Below, one piece after another: positions 21,077-31,315 of a stretch of DNA of 64,000 bases (its first letter is position 1; each line of letters opens with the position of its first letter). Location: assembly GCF_029537235.1 (NCBI RefSeq), contig NZ_CP120638.1:2466001-2530000 (forward strand), written 5' to 3'. Both the position numbers and the translations under genes were made by a program. The notes beneath the pieces were generated by a model that saw only the letters and a list, made by a program, of their open reading frames with translations, did not search any database and was not told the DNA's origin. This stretch comes from Rhizobium sp. 32-5/1. GTDB lineage: Bacteria; Pseudomonadota; Alphaproteobacteria; Rhizobiales; Rhizobiaceae.

Positions 21077-21120
21077 TGCCTTACGACTGACGAATTTTGA
21101 ATTTCGTCAGTCGTAAGGCA
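21077..21120. promoter_or_regulatory. TetR operator: 18-bp perfect inverted repeat
   Basis: Arms TGCCTTACGACTGACGAA (21077-21094) and TTCGTCAGTCGTAAGGCA (21103-21120) are perfectly complementary around an 8-base spacer. The repeat sits directly before the tetR start codon and includes the AAGG of its ribosome binding site. The ACTGACGAA/TTCGTCAGT core is typical of TetR-family operators. Confidence 0.8.
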
Positions 21121-21275
21121 TCAATCATTATCTGTCAAGCAGATGGGGCGCTCGCGTGCCGGCAATGGTCCTTGGAGGCTGATCTGGTAACGAAAAATCA
21201 GCCTGACCCAGGACGGTTGAATACCACGCTGCGAAAATGGTATTGCACTGCAGCGAAATTCCTTCCGGGCAAACC

Positions 21276-22921
21276 ATGCTGCCGATCAGCGATACCTATG
21301 ACCATCTGCGCCGGGACTTCCGCTGGCAGATTCCCGAGCGCTTCAACATCGGCGTCGCGGTCAGCGATGCCTGGACGACGCACGAACCCGATCGTGTATG
21401 CCTCCAGCATTTCAGCCCCGATGGTGCCCATCTCTCGCTCACCTATGGCGCCCTGAGTGCCCGATCCTCCTCCTTTGCCAATGCTCTGGTCGCGCACGGG
21501 GTTGCGGCCGGCGACCGGGTAGCCATCCTGCTGCCGCAGGGTTTCGAGACGGCGATCGCCCATGTCGCAATCTACAAAATGGGTGCCATCGCCCTGCCGC
21601 TCGCTTTGCTTTTCGGTGTGGAAGCTCTTGAATACCGGCTGCGTGATGCCGATGCGGCTGCGATCGTCACCAATCGCTTCGGCCTTGGAAAGATCGCTGC
21701 GATCCGCGATCGTCTGCCGGACCTGAAACTTGTCGTTCTCGCCGATGACGCTGACGACAGCGAGGCCGGAACGGAATCGTTCCGCAGGTTGGCTGAAGGT
21801 TTCTCTCCGGCTTTCACCTCCGTGGATACGACCCCCGACGATCCTGCGATGATGATCTACACGTCGGGCACGACGGGGCCGCCCAAGGGGGCGCTGCATG
21901 CGCACCGCGTGCTTCTCGGCCATATTCCGGGGTTCCAGTTTCACCATGCCTATCTGCCGCAGGTGGGGGACCGGATGTGGACGCCGGCCGACTGGGCCTG
22001 GGCCGGGGGCTTCTGAACGCGCTCCTGCCGTCGCTGCTGCTCGGCGTGCCCGTCGTTTCCTCGCCGGGCCAGAAGTTCGATCCGCACATGGCGCTCCGCA
22101 TCATGGAAGAGATGCAGGTGCGCAATGCCTTCATCCCGCCAACGGCGCTCAGGCTGCTGAAGGCCGTGGACAATCCGCGGGCGCACTACAATCTCAACCT
22201 GCGCACGATCGGTTCGGCGGGTGAATCGCTCGGCCGCGAAACCTGCGAATGGGCAAGCGAAGCCTTCGGCGTGCCGGTCAATGAATTCTACGGCCAGACG
22301 GAATGTAACATCGTGCTGTCGTCGGCGGCCCATCTCGGCGTGTTGAAGCCTGGATCGATGGGCAAGGCGGCGCCCGGTCACGAGGTCGCGATCATCGATG
22401 GTGACGGCAATGTCGTGCCTGATGGAACCGTCGGGCAGGTCGCGGTGAAGCGGCCCGACCCGGTGATGTTTCTCGGCTACTGGAAGAACGACGAAGCGAC
22501 GCAGCGCAAATTCATCGGCGACTGGATGACCACGGGAGACCAAGGTGTTCAGGATGCCGAGGGCTATGTCACCTTTTTCGGCCGCGACGACGACGTCATC
22601 ACCTCATCGGGCTACCGGATCGGTCCGAGCGAGATCGAGGATTGCCTTGCCGGCCACCCCGCCATCCAGCTTGCGGCGGCCATCGGCAAGCCGGATCCGC
22701 TGCGCACGGAAATCGTCAAGGCCTATGTCGTGTTGCGGCCCGGCCATGCGCCATCTGCCGAGCTGGGAGCAGACATTCGCGATTGGGTGAAGACGCGGCT
22801 TTCGATGCACGAATATCCGCGCGAGGTCGCGTTTGTCGAAAGCCTGCCGCTGACGACGTCGGGCAAGGTCATTCGGCGCCTGCTGCGGGATCAGGCGGCG
22901 GCCGAAGTGCCGGCGCCGTAA
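21276..22921 (+). CDS. AMP-binding acyl-CoA synthetase (frameshifted as read)
   Basis: When joined this is about 548 residues of the acyl-/acetyl-CoA synthetase superfamily, nearest in look to medium-chain or aromatic acid ligases. The AMP motif MIYTSGTTGPPKGA, the YGQTE block, the TGD block and the C-terminal TSGKVIRR with the acylating Lys are all present. It activates a carboxylic acid with ATP and CoA; the substrate is not readable. The start at 21276 (MLPISDTYDHLRRDF) fits. The frame breaks in the G run 22005-22009, where one more G gives WAWAGGLLNALLP. It is divergent from the efflux operon. Confidence 0.82.
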
Positions 22922-22937
22922 GCCGCCTGACTATTGG

Positions 22938-24221
22938 CTATTTCGAACGGCGCGGCGCCAGCGCCCGGATCTTTTCGCGCAGCAACCGGGCCATGTTGCG
23001 GGTGTTGCGATAGAGATGAAGCTGGGCTGCGACCTGCCGGACGTCACGGTCGCGGTTCTGGTTGAGGCCGATCACCAGCGTGCCCATCTCCTCGCGTTCT
23101 TCCCAGAAGCGGCTCATCACCGGATGGTCAGGCACGGCGCAGCTGTCGGAACGCATGATGTTGGCATCGTCGAGATGCCATTCCGTCAGTTCAGCCATCA
23201 GGAGCTTGCCGGGAGAATACCTGGCATAGCGCTCGTCATAGGCGGTTTTCCAGGTATAGGCTTCGCCGGCCATCATGAAGACAATCATTGTTGCAATCGC
23301 GGTGCCGTCGAGATCGAGCGTGTGGATGCGCACGCTGTCGGCCTCGGCGAGATTGGTGATCGCCTCGCGGGCAAAGGCCGCCCGGTAGCGGTCCATGACC
23401 ATGGCGGTGCGCTGGCGGCCCTTCCAGCCGCTGGCTTCGAGCGCCAGGAATTCCTCCATGCGCACCCGAATCTCGGCCGGCTGCCGGGCAACGTTGTAGC
23501 TGAGCTTGCCGATGGCTTCGAGATGTCCCCATTGCCGGCGCAGATCGCGGAAATGCGACGGGGTCATCGCCTTGCGAAGATAGGCCTGGCCATCCAGCAG
23601 GCTTTCCAGCATCGGCCGCGTGAAGCTGTCTGTTACCGTGATCGGCAGGTTTCGGCCGATGGCCACTGCGCGGGCCATCTGGGCAAACTTGCCTTTCAGG
23701 CGGACATCCGGCAGCACCAGTACGGACGGCAGGCCGGCTGACGGATCGGCCAGGGCCTCGTAGAGGTTGTCAATCGTTTCGGCGGCTTCTTCCGCATCAA
23801 GCAGTGGCACCCCAAGCGGGCCGAACGGGTTCGACCAGGCACGAATGATCGACGCGCCTATCGAGAAGCCGGGCTTTTCAATTGAAAACGGCATGAGAAA
23901 CCGAATGCGGCTGCGCCGCTCATCCTGGTCGCGGATAAGCGCAAGCCGGATGACCCGGTCCTCAAGGCGTGGCATGGCGGGCGCCAGGAAGCGTCCGGTA
24001 AAAAACACGTTCGGCTCCAGCGCCCTGTTCGACAGGAAATCCAGTTCCTGCTGCAGGTCATAGCCGGCCCGGGCGGGATACAGGCAGAGATGTCGCCCCG
24101 GCCGGCCAACCGACAATGTATTTTCGGCTGCCGGATGATGGATAGCCGGTGGAACCAGTCCGCCGAGAAGTCGTGCCGCGCGGCCGTTTGCATCGTCCGG
24201 ATATTGGGGCGTGCCGGTCAT
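22938..24221 (-). CDS. CelD/BcsL-like GNAT-family acetyltransferase
   Basis: 427 residues, intact. The C-terminal half has the GNAT-like fold seen in cellulose-biosynthesis CelD proteins and FemAB-like enzymes (RMEEFLALEASGWKGR, then DSVRIHTLDLDGTAIATMI, YTWKTAYDERYARYSPGKLL). Members probably acylate polysaccharide or its precursors. Its start overlaps the end of the flippase gene (ATGA at 24218-24221), so the two are translationally coupled and probably act in one surface polysaccharide pathway. No glycosyltransferase is nearby. Confidence 0.72.
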   Translation of the reverse strand: MTGTPQYPDDANGRAARLLGGLVPPAIHHPAAENTLSVGRPGRHLCLYPARAGYDLQQELDFLSNRALEPNVFFTGRFLAPAMPRLEDRVIRLALIRDQDERRSRIRFLMPFSIEKPGFSIGASIIRAWSNPFGPLGVPLLDAEEAAETIDNLYEALADPSAGLPSVLVLPDVRLKGKFAQMARAVAIGRNLPITVTDSFTRPMLESLLDGQAYLRKAMTPSHFRDLRRQWGHLEAIGKLSYNVARQPAEIRVRMEEFLALEASGWKGRQRTAMVMDRYRAAFAREAITNLAEADSVRIHTLDLDGTAIATMIVFMMAGEAYTWKTAYDERYARYSPGKLLMAELTEWHLDDANIMRSDSCAVPDHPVMSRFWEEREEMGTLVIGLNQNRDRDVRQVAAQLHLYRNTRNMARLLREKIRALAPRRSK

Positions 24222-25657
24222 GATCTGGATGCCTCTGCTTTGATGGTTCTGGCATGGGGATCCGCAAAAGCGAACAGCACAATGCCGAAAGTGTGGCGCA
24301 CGGCCAGATGGAGAAGGATTGCCTCGATCAGCATGGCGCCCGCGGTCGCAAGGGCAGCACCCGTCAAGCCGAAAAGCGGGATCAGCGTCATGTTGAGCGC
24401 GAGATTGCAGACGAGGGCCGCGGCATAGAGGGCAACGCAGAGCTTCTGCTGTCCCGCCATCGTCAGGAAAGCCTCTGCCGGACCAACGAGTGCCTTGGCC
24501 ATGATACCGGCAAACAGGATGACCATCAGCGGATAGCCGGCGAGGAAGGCCGGTCCGAAGAGCGACAGTAGGAAATTGCCGGCCAGCAGCACCACCCCGC
24601 CGACCACAAGCGATGGCCAGAACGACCAGCGTGCGCTTTCGACGGCAATTACTGCCAGTTGCTGGCGATCGGGATCCGCCATGGCGGCGGAAAACCGCGG
24701 TGCTGCGGCCGCCTTGACCGAGAACATCACGAAATGCACCAGCGCCATGGTCTTGGCGGCGGCAAAATAGATCGCGACGCTTTGCGGATCGAGATAGAGG
24801 CCGACAATCACCACATCGGAATTGGTCAGCATGAAGCCGAAGCCCTCGATCAGGAAGATCGGAAAGGCGATGCGGATCCAGGTGCCGAACTCAATTCTAC
24901 GGGGCCCCTTGACGTAGCGCTTGCGCAGCCTCCAGGTCAGGATAAAGAACTGCGTGACGCTCGTCAGGTAGGTCGCGGCCATGGCCGCGATCATCGCGGT
25001 CTGTGCCGTATGCGGTTGACCGCTGGCGACGGCCAGCATCATCAGGGCCAGGATAAGCAGCGGCCGGATGATATAGGTCGGGCTCAGCGCCGAAACCGCC
25101 CAGCTGTGGGCGCGCGACGTGCCGTCCATGACGTCGCCAAGCGCGATCATCGGAAGCGCGAAAATACCGAGATAAAGCGGCACGATGTAATAGTTATCGA
25201 TCCAGCCCCCGAACAGCCAGAGGCCGCCGATGCCGGTAATGGCGAGGCCTGTCGCCGATATCAGGGCGAAGATGCGGACGGTCGTCGTCAATCCGCGGAT
25301 TTCCGGCAAGGCCTCTCGCGCATGATATTGCGGCAGGAAACGAATGATCGCGGTGTGAAAGCCGAGGCAGGAAAGATTGCCGAACAGGATGACGAGGACC
25401 CAAACGAAAACGTAGATGCCGTATTCGAATTCGCCCATGACACGGGCAAGGATGATCTGGGAAATAAACGCGATTGCAGCGCTGATGATGCGAATGGCAA
25501 AGGCGACGAGCGCCATGCGCTGGGCCTGATGCCTGGGATCGTTTCCGGTGAGAACCGGCCCCAGCTTTTCGACAAGCGGCGCCAGCCGTTCTCGCAACGC
25601 GGGCGGCAAGAGACGTCCAGCCGTATGACATGCAGCCAGGAACAAGGGGATACCCAT
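24218..25657 (-). CDS. Polysaccharide/lipid-linked oligosaccharide flippase (Wzx/MurJ-MATE superfamily)
   Basis: 479 residues with about 12-14 hydrophobic segments and few charged loops, as in polysaccharide biosynthesis proteins of the MVF/MOP superfamily. The segment IRIISAAIAFISQIILARVMGEFEYGIYVFVW is the characteristic first pair of helices. It should flip a lipid-linked sugar across the inner membrane. It is coupled to the CelD-like gene downstream. The export substrate is unknown. Confidence 0.82.
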   Translation of the reverse strand: MGIPLFLAACHTAGRLLPPALRERLAPLVEKLGPVLTGNDPRHQAQRMALVAFAIRIISAAIAFISQIILARVMGEFEYGIYVFVWVLVILFGNLSCLGFHTAIIRFLPQYHAREALPEIRGLTTTVRIFALISATGLAITGIGGLWLFGGWIDNYYIVPLYLGIFALPMIALGDVMDGTSRAHSWAVSALSPTYIIRPLLILALMMLAVASGQPHTAQTAMIAAMAATYLTSVTQFFILTWRLRKRYVKGPRRIEFGTWIRIAFPIFLIEGFGFMLTNSDVVIVGLYLDPQSVAIYFAAAKTMALVHFVMFSVKAAAAPRFSAAMADPDRQQLAVIAVESARWSFWPSLVVGGVVLLAGNFLLSLFGPAFLAGYPLMVILFAGIMAKALVGPAEAFLTMAGQQKLCVALYAAALVCNLALNMTLIPLFGLTGAALATAGAMLIEAILLHLAVRHTFGIVLFAFADPHARTIKAEASRS

Positions 25658-25783
25658 CGATTACGCAATACAGGCACAAGTCTTGCCAGATCAGCGTTAA
25701 CAAAGGGTGCAGGGGCGTGGGATGCGTGCGCTGAACGCCTGGATTTTTAATCCGAAAAAATTGAATGCAATGGCGCGGCACTG

Positions 25784-25811
25784 ATGACAGAGGCCGGCTC
25801 TCTGCTATTAT
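25784..25811 (+). promoter_or_regulatory. Sigma70-type promoter of the intergenic small unit
   Basis: ATGACA (25784-25789) and TATTAT (25806-25811) are separated by 16 bases. The expected transcript start falls just before the structured leader at 25819. No long gene follows on this strand before the convergent secA. Confidence 0.55.
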
Positions 25812-25818
25812 AGGTTGC

Positions 25819-25920
25819 ATTCGATGGCAGAAGGAGCGTGGGCGACACCAGCTCGCTCAACCGGGAGGACGGGCTCCCCAGCCGAGGCAACGGCCTTGCT
25901 ATCGAATCTGGAGGTGATCT
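25819..25920 (+). ncRNA. Candidate structured RNA leader (multi-hairpin, closed by an 11-bp stem)
   Basis: ATTCGATGGCA (25819-25829) pairs with TGCTATCGAAT (25897-25907) with one G-U pair. Inside, three local hairpins can be drawn: GAGCG-TGG / CCA-CGCTC, GGGAG / CTCCC and GCCG / CGGC. The SD GGAGG begins three bases after the closing stem, 13 bases before an ATG. This riboswitch-like layout is inferred by eye; no known family was recognised. Confidence 0.45.
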
Positions 25921-26010
25921 ATGTGGCAAAAGCCATTTAGCATCGCGCTTATCTTGAGGAAAACCCGGACAGGCTGGTCGATAGCTGTCCGGGTGAATAT
26001 CAAAAGATAA
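25921..26010 (+). CDS. Hypothetical 29-residue peptide behind a structured leader
   Basis: ATG at 25921 follows the strong ribosome binding site GGAGGTGATCT. The 29 codons give a basic peptide with two Trp (residues 2 and 19) and seven Lys/Arg, ending NIKR. A perfect 10-bp hairpin (25963-25972 with 25985-25994) lies inside the frame, and a bulged hairpin (26017-26043) follows the stop. It could be a leader peptide, a small protein, or a by-product of an RNA gene. The next gene is convergent secA, so no downstream cistron is controlled. Function unknown. Confidence 0.4.
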   Translation: MWQKPFSIALILRKTRTGWSIAVRVNIKR

Positions 26011-26089
26011 GCAAACGGCAGCGGGATAGCAGTCCCGTCTGCCACTTCAGAAAATAAGCCCTGAAGGCGTCAAAAGTAAGTCCCGGCTT

Positions 26090-28801
26090 TTATGCCTCGA
26101 AGGCGCCATGGCAATGCTTGTACTTCTTGCCGGAGCCGCAGGGGCAGGCCTCGTTCCGCGATACCCTGCCCCAGCTCAACGGGTTCTGCGGATCGCGATT
26201 TTCCGGGGAAACGACCAGCTGGGCGCCGCCTTCGTTGAAATCGTCCTCGCCGGTCAGCGGATCGATGTGATGACCCTCCATCATCGGCAGCTGCGGCTGC
26301 GGCGCGTCGGCGGCCTCGCGAACCAGTTCCACACGCATCAGCTGTGCCGTCACCGCCTGGCGCAGATTGCCGAGCAGGGCCTGGAAGAGTTCGAATGCCT
26401 CGGACTTGTATTCCTGCAACGGATCACGCTGGGCATAACCGCGGAAGCCGACGACGGAGCGCAAGTGGTCGAGATTGACGATGTGTTCGCGCCACAGATG
26501 ATCGATCGTCTGCAGAACGACCGAACGCTCGACATATTGCATGATGTCTTTGCCGAAACGTTCGGCGCGATCCGCCGCTGCAGCATCGGCTGCCGCCGTC
26601 AGGCGCTCGCGGATGTCGTTTTCGTCGATGCCTTCCTCTCGCGCCCAGTCGGCGACGGGAAGATCGAGGTTCATCTGGTTGCGGACATCGTTCACGAGAC
26701 CTTCGACATCCCACTGTTCCGCATAGGCCTTTTCCGGAATGCGCTTGTTGACGATGTCGTCGATGACATCATGGCGCATGTCGGTGACGGTCTCGGTCAC
26801 ATCAGGCGCATCCATCAGTTCGATGCGCTGTTCGAAAATGACCTTGCGCTGATCGTTCAGCACGTCGTCATATTTCAGGAGGTTCTTGCGGGTATCGAAG
26901 TTGCGGGCTTCAACCTTCTTCTGTGCTCGCTCCAGGGCCTTGTTGATCCAGGGATGGACGATCGCTTCGCCTTCCTTGAGACCAAGCTTGGTCAGCATCG
27001 AATCCATGCGGTCCGAGCCGAAAATGCGCATCAGGTCGTCCTGCAGCGACAGGAAGAATTTCGAACGGCCGGGGTCGCCCTGACGGCCGGAACGGCCGCG
27101 CAGCTGGTTGTCGATGCGGCGGCTTTCGTGACGTTCCGTCGCCAGAACGTAGAGACCGCCCGCGGCCAGAGCGATGTCCTTCAGGCGCTGAACCTCGACC
27201 TTGATCGCAGCTTCCTTTTCAGTCCGCTCGGGACCGTGCTCCATATCGCCGAGTTCGGCGGCGATGCGCATTTCCAGGTTGCCGCCGAGCTGGATGTCGG
27301 TGCCGCGGCCGGCCATGTTGGTGGCGATGGTGACGGCGCCTGGCACGCCGGCCTGGCTGACGATGTAAGCTTCCTGCTCGTGATAGCGGGCATTCAGAAC
27401 CTGGAAATTCTGGAAGCCGGCCTTCTTCAGCATTTCTGCAAGAAGTTCTGACTTCTCGATCGAGGTCGTGCCAACCAGGACAGGCTGCTTGCGGTCCTGG
27501 GCTTCCTTGATCTCGGCGATGATCGCCTTGTATTTTTCTTCCGCCGTCCGGTAGACCTCGTCGTCCTCGTCCTTGCGGATGATCGGCAGGTTGGTAGGCA
27601 CTTCAAGCACTTCCAGCCCGTAGATGTTGCCGAATTCCTCGGCTTCGGTCGAAGCCGTACCGGTCATGCCACCGAGCTTCTTGTACATGCGGAAATAGTT
27701 CTGGAAGGTGACCGAGGCCAGCGTCTGGTTTTCCGGCTGGATACTGACGCCTTCCTTGGCTTCCAGCGCCTGATGCTGGCCTTCGGAATAGCGGCGGCCC
27801 GGCATCATGCGGCCGGTGAATTCGTCGATGATGACGATCTCGTCATTGCGGACGATATAGTCCTTGTCGCGCTGGAACAGCCGGTGGGCCTTCAAAGCGT
27901 TGTTGACATGGTGGACGATCGCGACGTTCTCGACGTCATAAAGCGTTTCGCCCTTGAGCAGCTTTGCCTCGCGCAACAGGTTTTCCAGCTTTTCGGTGCC
28001 GACTTCGGAGAAGTTGGCCGAGCGCTGCTTCTCATCAATCTCGTAGTCTTCCGGTTCCAGCATCGGAATGAACGCGTTGATCGTGTTGTAAAGTTCGGAG
28101 CGGTCGTCGAGCGGCCCGGAAATGATCAGCGGCGTGCGCGCTTCGTCAACCAGGATCGAATCGACTTCGTCGACGATGGCGAAGAAGTGGCCGCGCTGCA
28201 CCATCTGGGCGCGCTCATACTTCATGTTGTCACGCAGATAGTCGAAGCCGAGTTCGTTGTTCGTGGCATAGGTGATGTCGCAGGCGTAAGCCGCGCGGCG
28301 CTGGTCATCCGAGAGGCCATGGACGATCACACCTGTGGTCATGCCGAGGAAGGAGTAGATGCGGTTCATCGTCGCGCTATCGCGCGCGGCGAGATAGTCG
28401 TTGACGGTCACGACATGCACGCCCTTGCCGGCCAGTGCGTTGAGATAGACAGGCAGGGTCGCCACCAGCGTCTTGCCTTCACCGGTCTTCATTTCGGCGA
28501 TGGCGCGCTCATGCAGGATCATGCCGCCGATCAGCTGGACATCGAAGGGCCGCAGGCCCAGCGTCCGGCGCGCGGCTTCGCGGACGACCGCAAAGGCCGG
28601 TACCAAGAGATCGTCCAGCGTCTTGCCTTCGGCGAGATGCTTGCGGAACTCGACCGTCTTGGCCGCGAGCGCCTCGTCGGTCAGCGCCTTCATCTCCGGC
28701 TCGAGCGCGTTGATCGCATCGACCCGTGTCTTGTAGCCGCGAACGCGACGATCGTTCGATGAGCCGAAAATTTTGCGGGCGAGGCCGCCGAGACTGACCA
28801 T
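26090..28801 (-). CDS. secA: Preprotein translocase ATPase
   Basis: 903 residues from the conserved start [14 protein letters not shown] at 28801; an ATG at 28870 would add 23 residues that do not belong. The motor drives proteins through SecYEG. Walker A MKTGEGKT (about residue 104), the Walker B region [14 protein letters not shown], the second motor motifs ([13 protein letters not shown]) and the C-terminal zinc motif [12 protein letters not shown] are all present, so it can bind SecB. Intact, single gene, divergent from a parvulin. Confidence 0.97.
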   Translation of the reverse strand: MVSLGGLARKIFGSSNDRRVRGYKTRVDAINALEPEMKALTDEALAAKTVEFRKHLAEGKTLDDLLVPAFAVVREAARRTLGLRPFDVQLIGGMILHERAIAEMKTGEGKTLVATLPVYLNALAGKGVHVVTVNDYLAARDSATMNRIYSFLGMTTGVIVHGLSDDQRRAAYACDITYATNNELGFDYLRDNMKYERAQMVQRGHFFAIVDEVDSILVDEARTPLIISGPLDDRSELYNTINAFIPMLEPEDYEIDEKQRSANFSEVGTEKLENLLREAKLLKGETLYDVENVAIVHHVNNALKAHRLFQRDKDYIVRNDEIVIIDEFTGRMMPGRRYSEGQHQALEAKEGVSIQPENQTLASVTFQNYFRMYKKLGGMTGTASTEAEEFGNIYGLEVLEVPTNLPIIRKDEDDEVYRTAEEKYKAIIAEIKEAQDRKQPVLVGTTSIEKSELLAEMLKKAGFQNFQVLNARYHEQEAYIVSQAGVPGAVTIATNMAGRGTDIQLGGNLEMRIAAELGDMEHGPERTEKEAAIKVEVQRLKDIALAAGGLYVLATERHESRRIDNQLRGRSGRQGDPGRSKFFLSLQDDLMRIFGSDRMDSMLTKLGLKEGEAIVHPWINKALERAQKKVEARNFDTRKNLLKYDDVLNDQRKVIFEQRIELMDAPDVTETVTDMRHDVIDDIVNKRIPEKAYAEQWDVEGLVNDVRNQMNLDLPVADWAREEGIDENDIRERLTAAADAAAADRAERFGKDIMQYVERSVVLQTIDHLWREHIVNLDHLRSVVGFRGYAQRDPLQEYKSEAFELFQALLGNLRQAVTAQLMRVELVREAADAPQPQLPMMEGHHIDPLTGEDDFNEGGAQLVVSPENRDPQNPLSWGRVSRNEACPCGSGKKYKHCHGAFEA

Positions 28802-29043
28802 GAGGAATGGTCCTTTCTTTTCTGTCGCTGGCACGTTCCAGGGCCAAGGCCACATTTCCGAGAAATGCACTGAAACGCCCGGAAACTGTTCTGGACGCGA
28901 GGTTGCGTGACAGATAAGAGGGGGTCGAATTATGTCAACGGGAGTTGAGGCGCGGCGAGGCTACAGAACGGCCACATTCTGGTGATGTGGAACGTTTTCA
29001 GCCGGCCCGATCTCCCGGTTTTAAAGCGCGAAAGGTTAGACGA

Positions 29044-29904
29044 ATGTTCAAGCACAACAAGCTGGCAGCGGTGGCGCTGGTCGCCCTGATGGCGGCTCAG
29101 GGTTCCGTGTTCGCCGCCGATGCGGCCGATCCGGTTGTCGCCAAGGTCGGCGGAAACGAGATCCGCCAGTCGGATATCGACATGGCCATCGGCGGCCTCG
29201 ATCCGCAAGTGGCCCAGCTTCCCGAAGAGCAGAAGCGCGCCGCCGCGCTGTCCGCCGTGATCGACATGCAGCTGCTTGCCGCAGACGCAAACAAGGAAGG
29301 TCTCCAGGAAAACGAGACCTTCAAGAAGCGCGTTGCCTTCCTGACCAATCGCGAACTGCACAATGCCTACTTCAAGAAACATGTCGTCGAAGGCATCAAG
29401 CCGGAAGAGGTCAAGGCACGCTACGATAAGGAAATTGCGGCGATCACCCCGCCGGAGGAGGTCAAGGCCAGCCATATTCTGGTCAAGACCGAAGATGAAG
29501 CCAAGGCCGTCATCAAGGAGCTTGATACCGGCAAGGATTTTGCGACGCTTGCCAAGGAAAAGTCCACCGACCCGAACAAGGATGGCGGCGGTGACCTCGG
29601 TTACTTCACCAAGGAGCGCATGGTTCCGGAATTCTCCGAGGCTGCTTTCGCTCTTGAAAAAGGCAAGTATACTAAGACCCCGGTCAAGACCCAGTTCGGC
29701 TATCACGTCATCCGTCTCGACGACCGCCGCACGCAGGCAGCCCCGACGCTTGAGCAGGTCGAGCCCCAGGTCAAGCAATTGGTGATGCGCGACAAGTATC
29801 TCGAGCTTCTCGCTGCAGCCAAGAAGGATGCCGGGGTCGAAATCACTGATCCGGCCCTGAAGAAAGCCTATGACGACGCCAACAAGGCGCCGGCCGCCAA
29901 CTGA
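29044..29904 (+). CDS. Periplasmic parvulin-type peptidyl-prolyl isomerase
   Basis: 286 residues. A signal peptide (cut near VFAAD) is followed by a SurA-like N-terminal helix region, then one PpiC rotamase domain (EVKASHILVKTEDEAKAVI ... GGGDLGYFTKERMVPEF ... GYHVIRLDD) and a Lys-rich tail. It should help fold exported proteins in the periplasm, which suits its place next to secA. The start at 29044 (MFKHNKLAAVALVAL) gives a proper signal peptide. Confidence 0.9.
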   Translation: MFKHNKLAAVALVALMAAQGSVFAADAADPVVAKVGGNEIRQSDIDMAIGGLDPQVAQLPEEQKRAAALSAVIDMQLLAADANKEGLQENETFKKRVAFLTNRELHNAYFKKHVVEGIKPEEVKARYDKEIAAITPPEEVKASHILVKTEDEAKAVIKELDTGKDFATLAKEKSTDPNKDGGGDLGYFTKERMVPEFSEAAFALEKGKYTKTPVKTQFGYHVIRLDDRRTQAAPTLEQVEPQVKQLVMRDKYLELLAAAKKDAGVEITDPALKKAYDDANKAPAAN

Positions 29905-30055
29905 TCGACGCTGGAAGGGTGTCGCTGTCGTAAAGCGGTGACGCCCTTCTGCTTTAAGCGTCCGAGTTTCAACGGGTCCCGGGGATGTCAAATCTTTCGG
30001 GACCTTGTCGTAGGTCCGGCTTGCGGACCGTCGCTCTTGTTATGCAGGTTTGATC

Positions 30056-31296
30056 ATGTCCGGCACCGTCTCCCGCTTGCGCCCAAGTCCTTCGCCGAAA
30101 TGCCCGCCATCCGCGGCGTGCGCATGGCCACAGCCTCGGCGGGCATCAAGTACAAGAATCGCACCGATGTGCTGATGATGATCTTCGATGCACCGGCGTC
30201 TGTTGCGGGTGTCTTCACCCGGTCGAAATGCCCCTCGGCGCCGGTCGATTTCTGCCGCGGCAATCTGCCGGGCGGCATTGCCCGCGCCGTTGTCGTCAAT
30301 TCCGGCAATGCCAATGCCTTCACCGGCAAGAAGGGTCGCGCCGCCACGGAACTGACGGCGCAGTCGGCCGCCAAGGCCGCCGGCTGCAAGGAAACGGAGG
30401 TTTTTCTTGCATCCACCGGCGTGATCGGTGAGCCGCTCGATGCCACCAAGTTTGCCGGCGTGCTGGATGACCTGGCGGTTTCTGCGAGCGGCGATTTCTG
30501 GTTCGAGGCCGCCAAGGCGATCATGACCACCGACACATACCCCAAGGTTTCAACGCGCAGCGCGACGATCGGCGGCGTCAAGGTCACGATCAACGGTATC
30601 GCCAAGGGCGCCGGCATGATTGCGCCTGATATGGCGACCATGCTGTCCTTCGTCGTCACCGATGCGGATATCGCCCCGGCGGCGCTACAGATGCTTCTTT
30701 CCGATGGCACCGGCCCCACCTTCAATTCCGTCACCGTCGATAGCGATACATCGACATCCGATACGCTGATGCTGTTTGCGACCGGCGCTGCCGGCACCGA
30801 TGGCCAGACCAAGGTCACCGACGCGGCCGATCCGGCGCTTACCGATTTCCGCGCGGCGCTCAACGATCTGTTGCGCGATCTTGCGCTGCAGGTGGTTCGT
30901 GACGGCGAAGGCGCACGCAAGATGGTGGCCGTCACCGTCGAGGGTGCTGAAACCGATGCGGCTGCCAAGCGCATCGGCCTGTCGATTGCCAATTCACCGC
31001 TGGTCAAGACGGCTGTCGCCGGTGAAGACGCCAATTGGGGTCGCGTCGTCATGGCCGTCGGCAAATCAGGCGAAATGGCCGACCGCGACCGCCTGGCGAT
31101 CTGGTTCGGCGATATCCGGGTGGCTGTCGATGGCGAGCGCGATCCGGATTATTCCGAGGCCGCGGCGACTGCAGTGATGAAGGCGCAGGACATTGCGATC
31201 CGCGTCGAGATCGGTCTCGGCTCCGGTACTGCCACGGTCTATACCTGCGACCTCACCAAGGAATATGTCGAGATCAACGGCGACTATCGGAGCTGA
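30056..31296 (+). CDS. argJ: Bifunctional ornithine acetyltransferase / N-acetylglutamate synthase (frameshifted as read)
   Basis: It transfers acetyl from N-acetylornithine to glutamate, the cyclic route of arginine synthesis. The self-cleavage site is in [16 protein letters not shown], where the Thr after Ala becomes the nucleophile of the beta chain. The genuine start is the ATG at 30056 (MSGTVS); the CCC run at 30072-30074 must be read as CCCC to give [17 protein letters not shown]. Without that base the N terminus falls out of frame. The rest of the 413-residue protein is intact. Followed 19 bases later by a GNAT gene. Confidence 0.92.
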
Positions 31297-31315
31297 CGCA
31301 TTGGAGAGACCCGAT

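Noticed and set aside
25781..25808. Hammerhead-like CTGATGA near the small RNA promoter
   Set aside because: The required GAAA partner and closing stems are missing.
25870..25886. Guanidine-II-type hairpin with an ACGG loop
   Set aside because: Only one hairpin contains such a loop, the loop is longer than four bases, and no guanidine-related gene follows.
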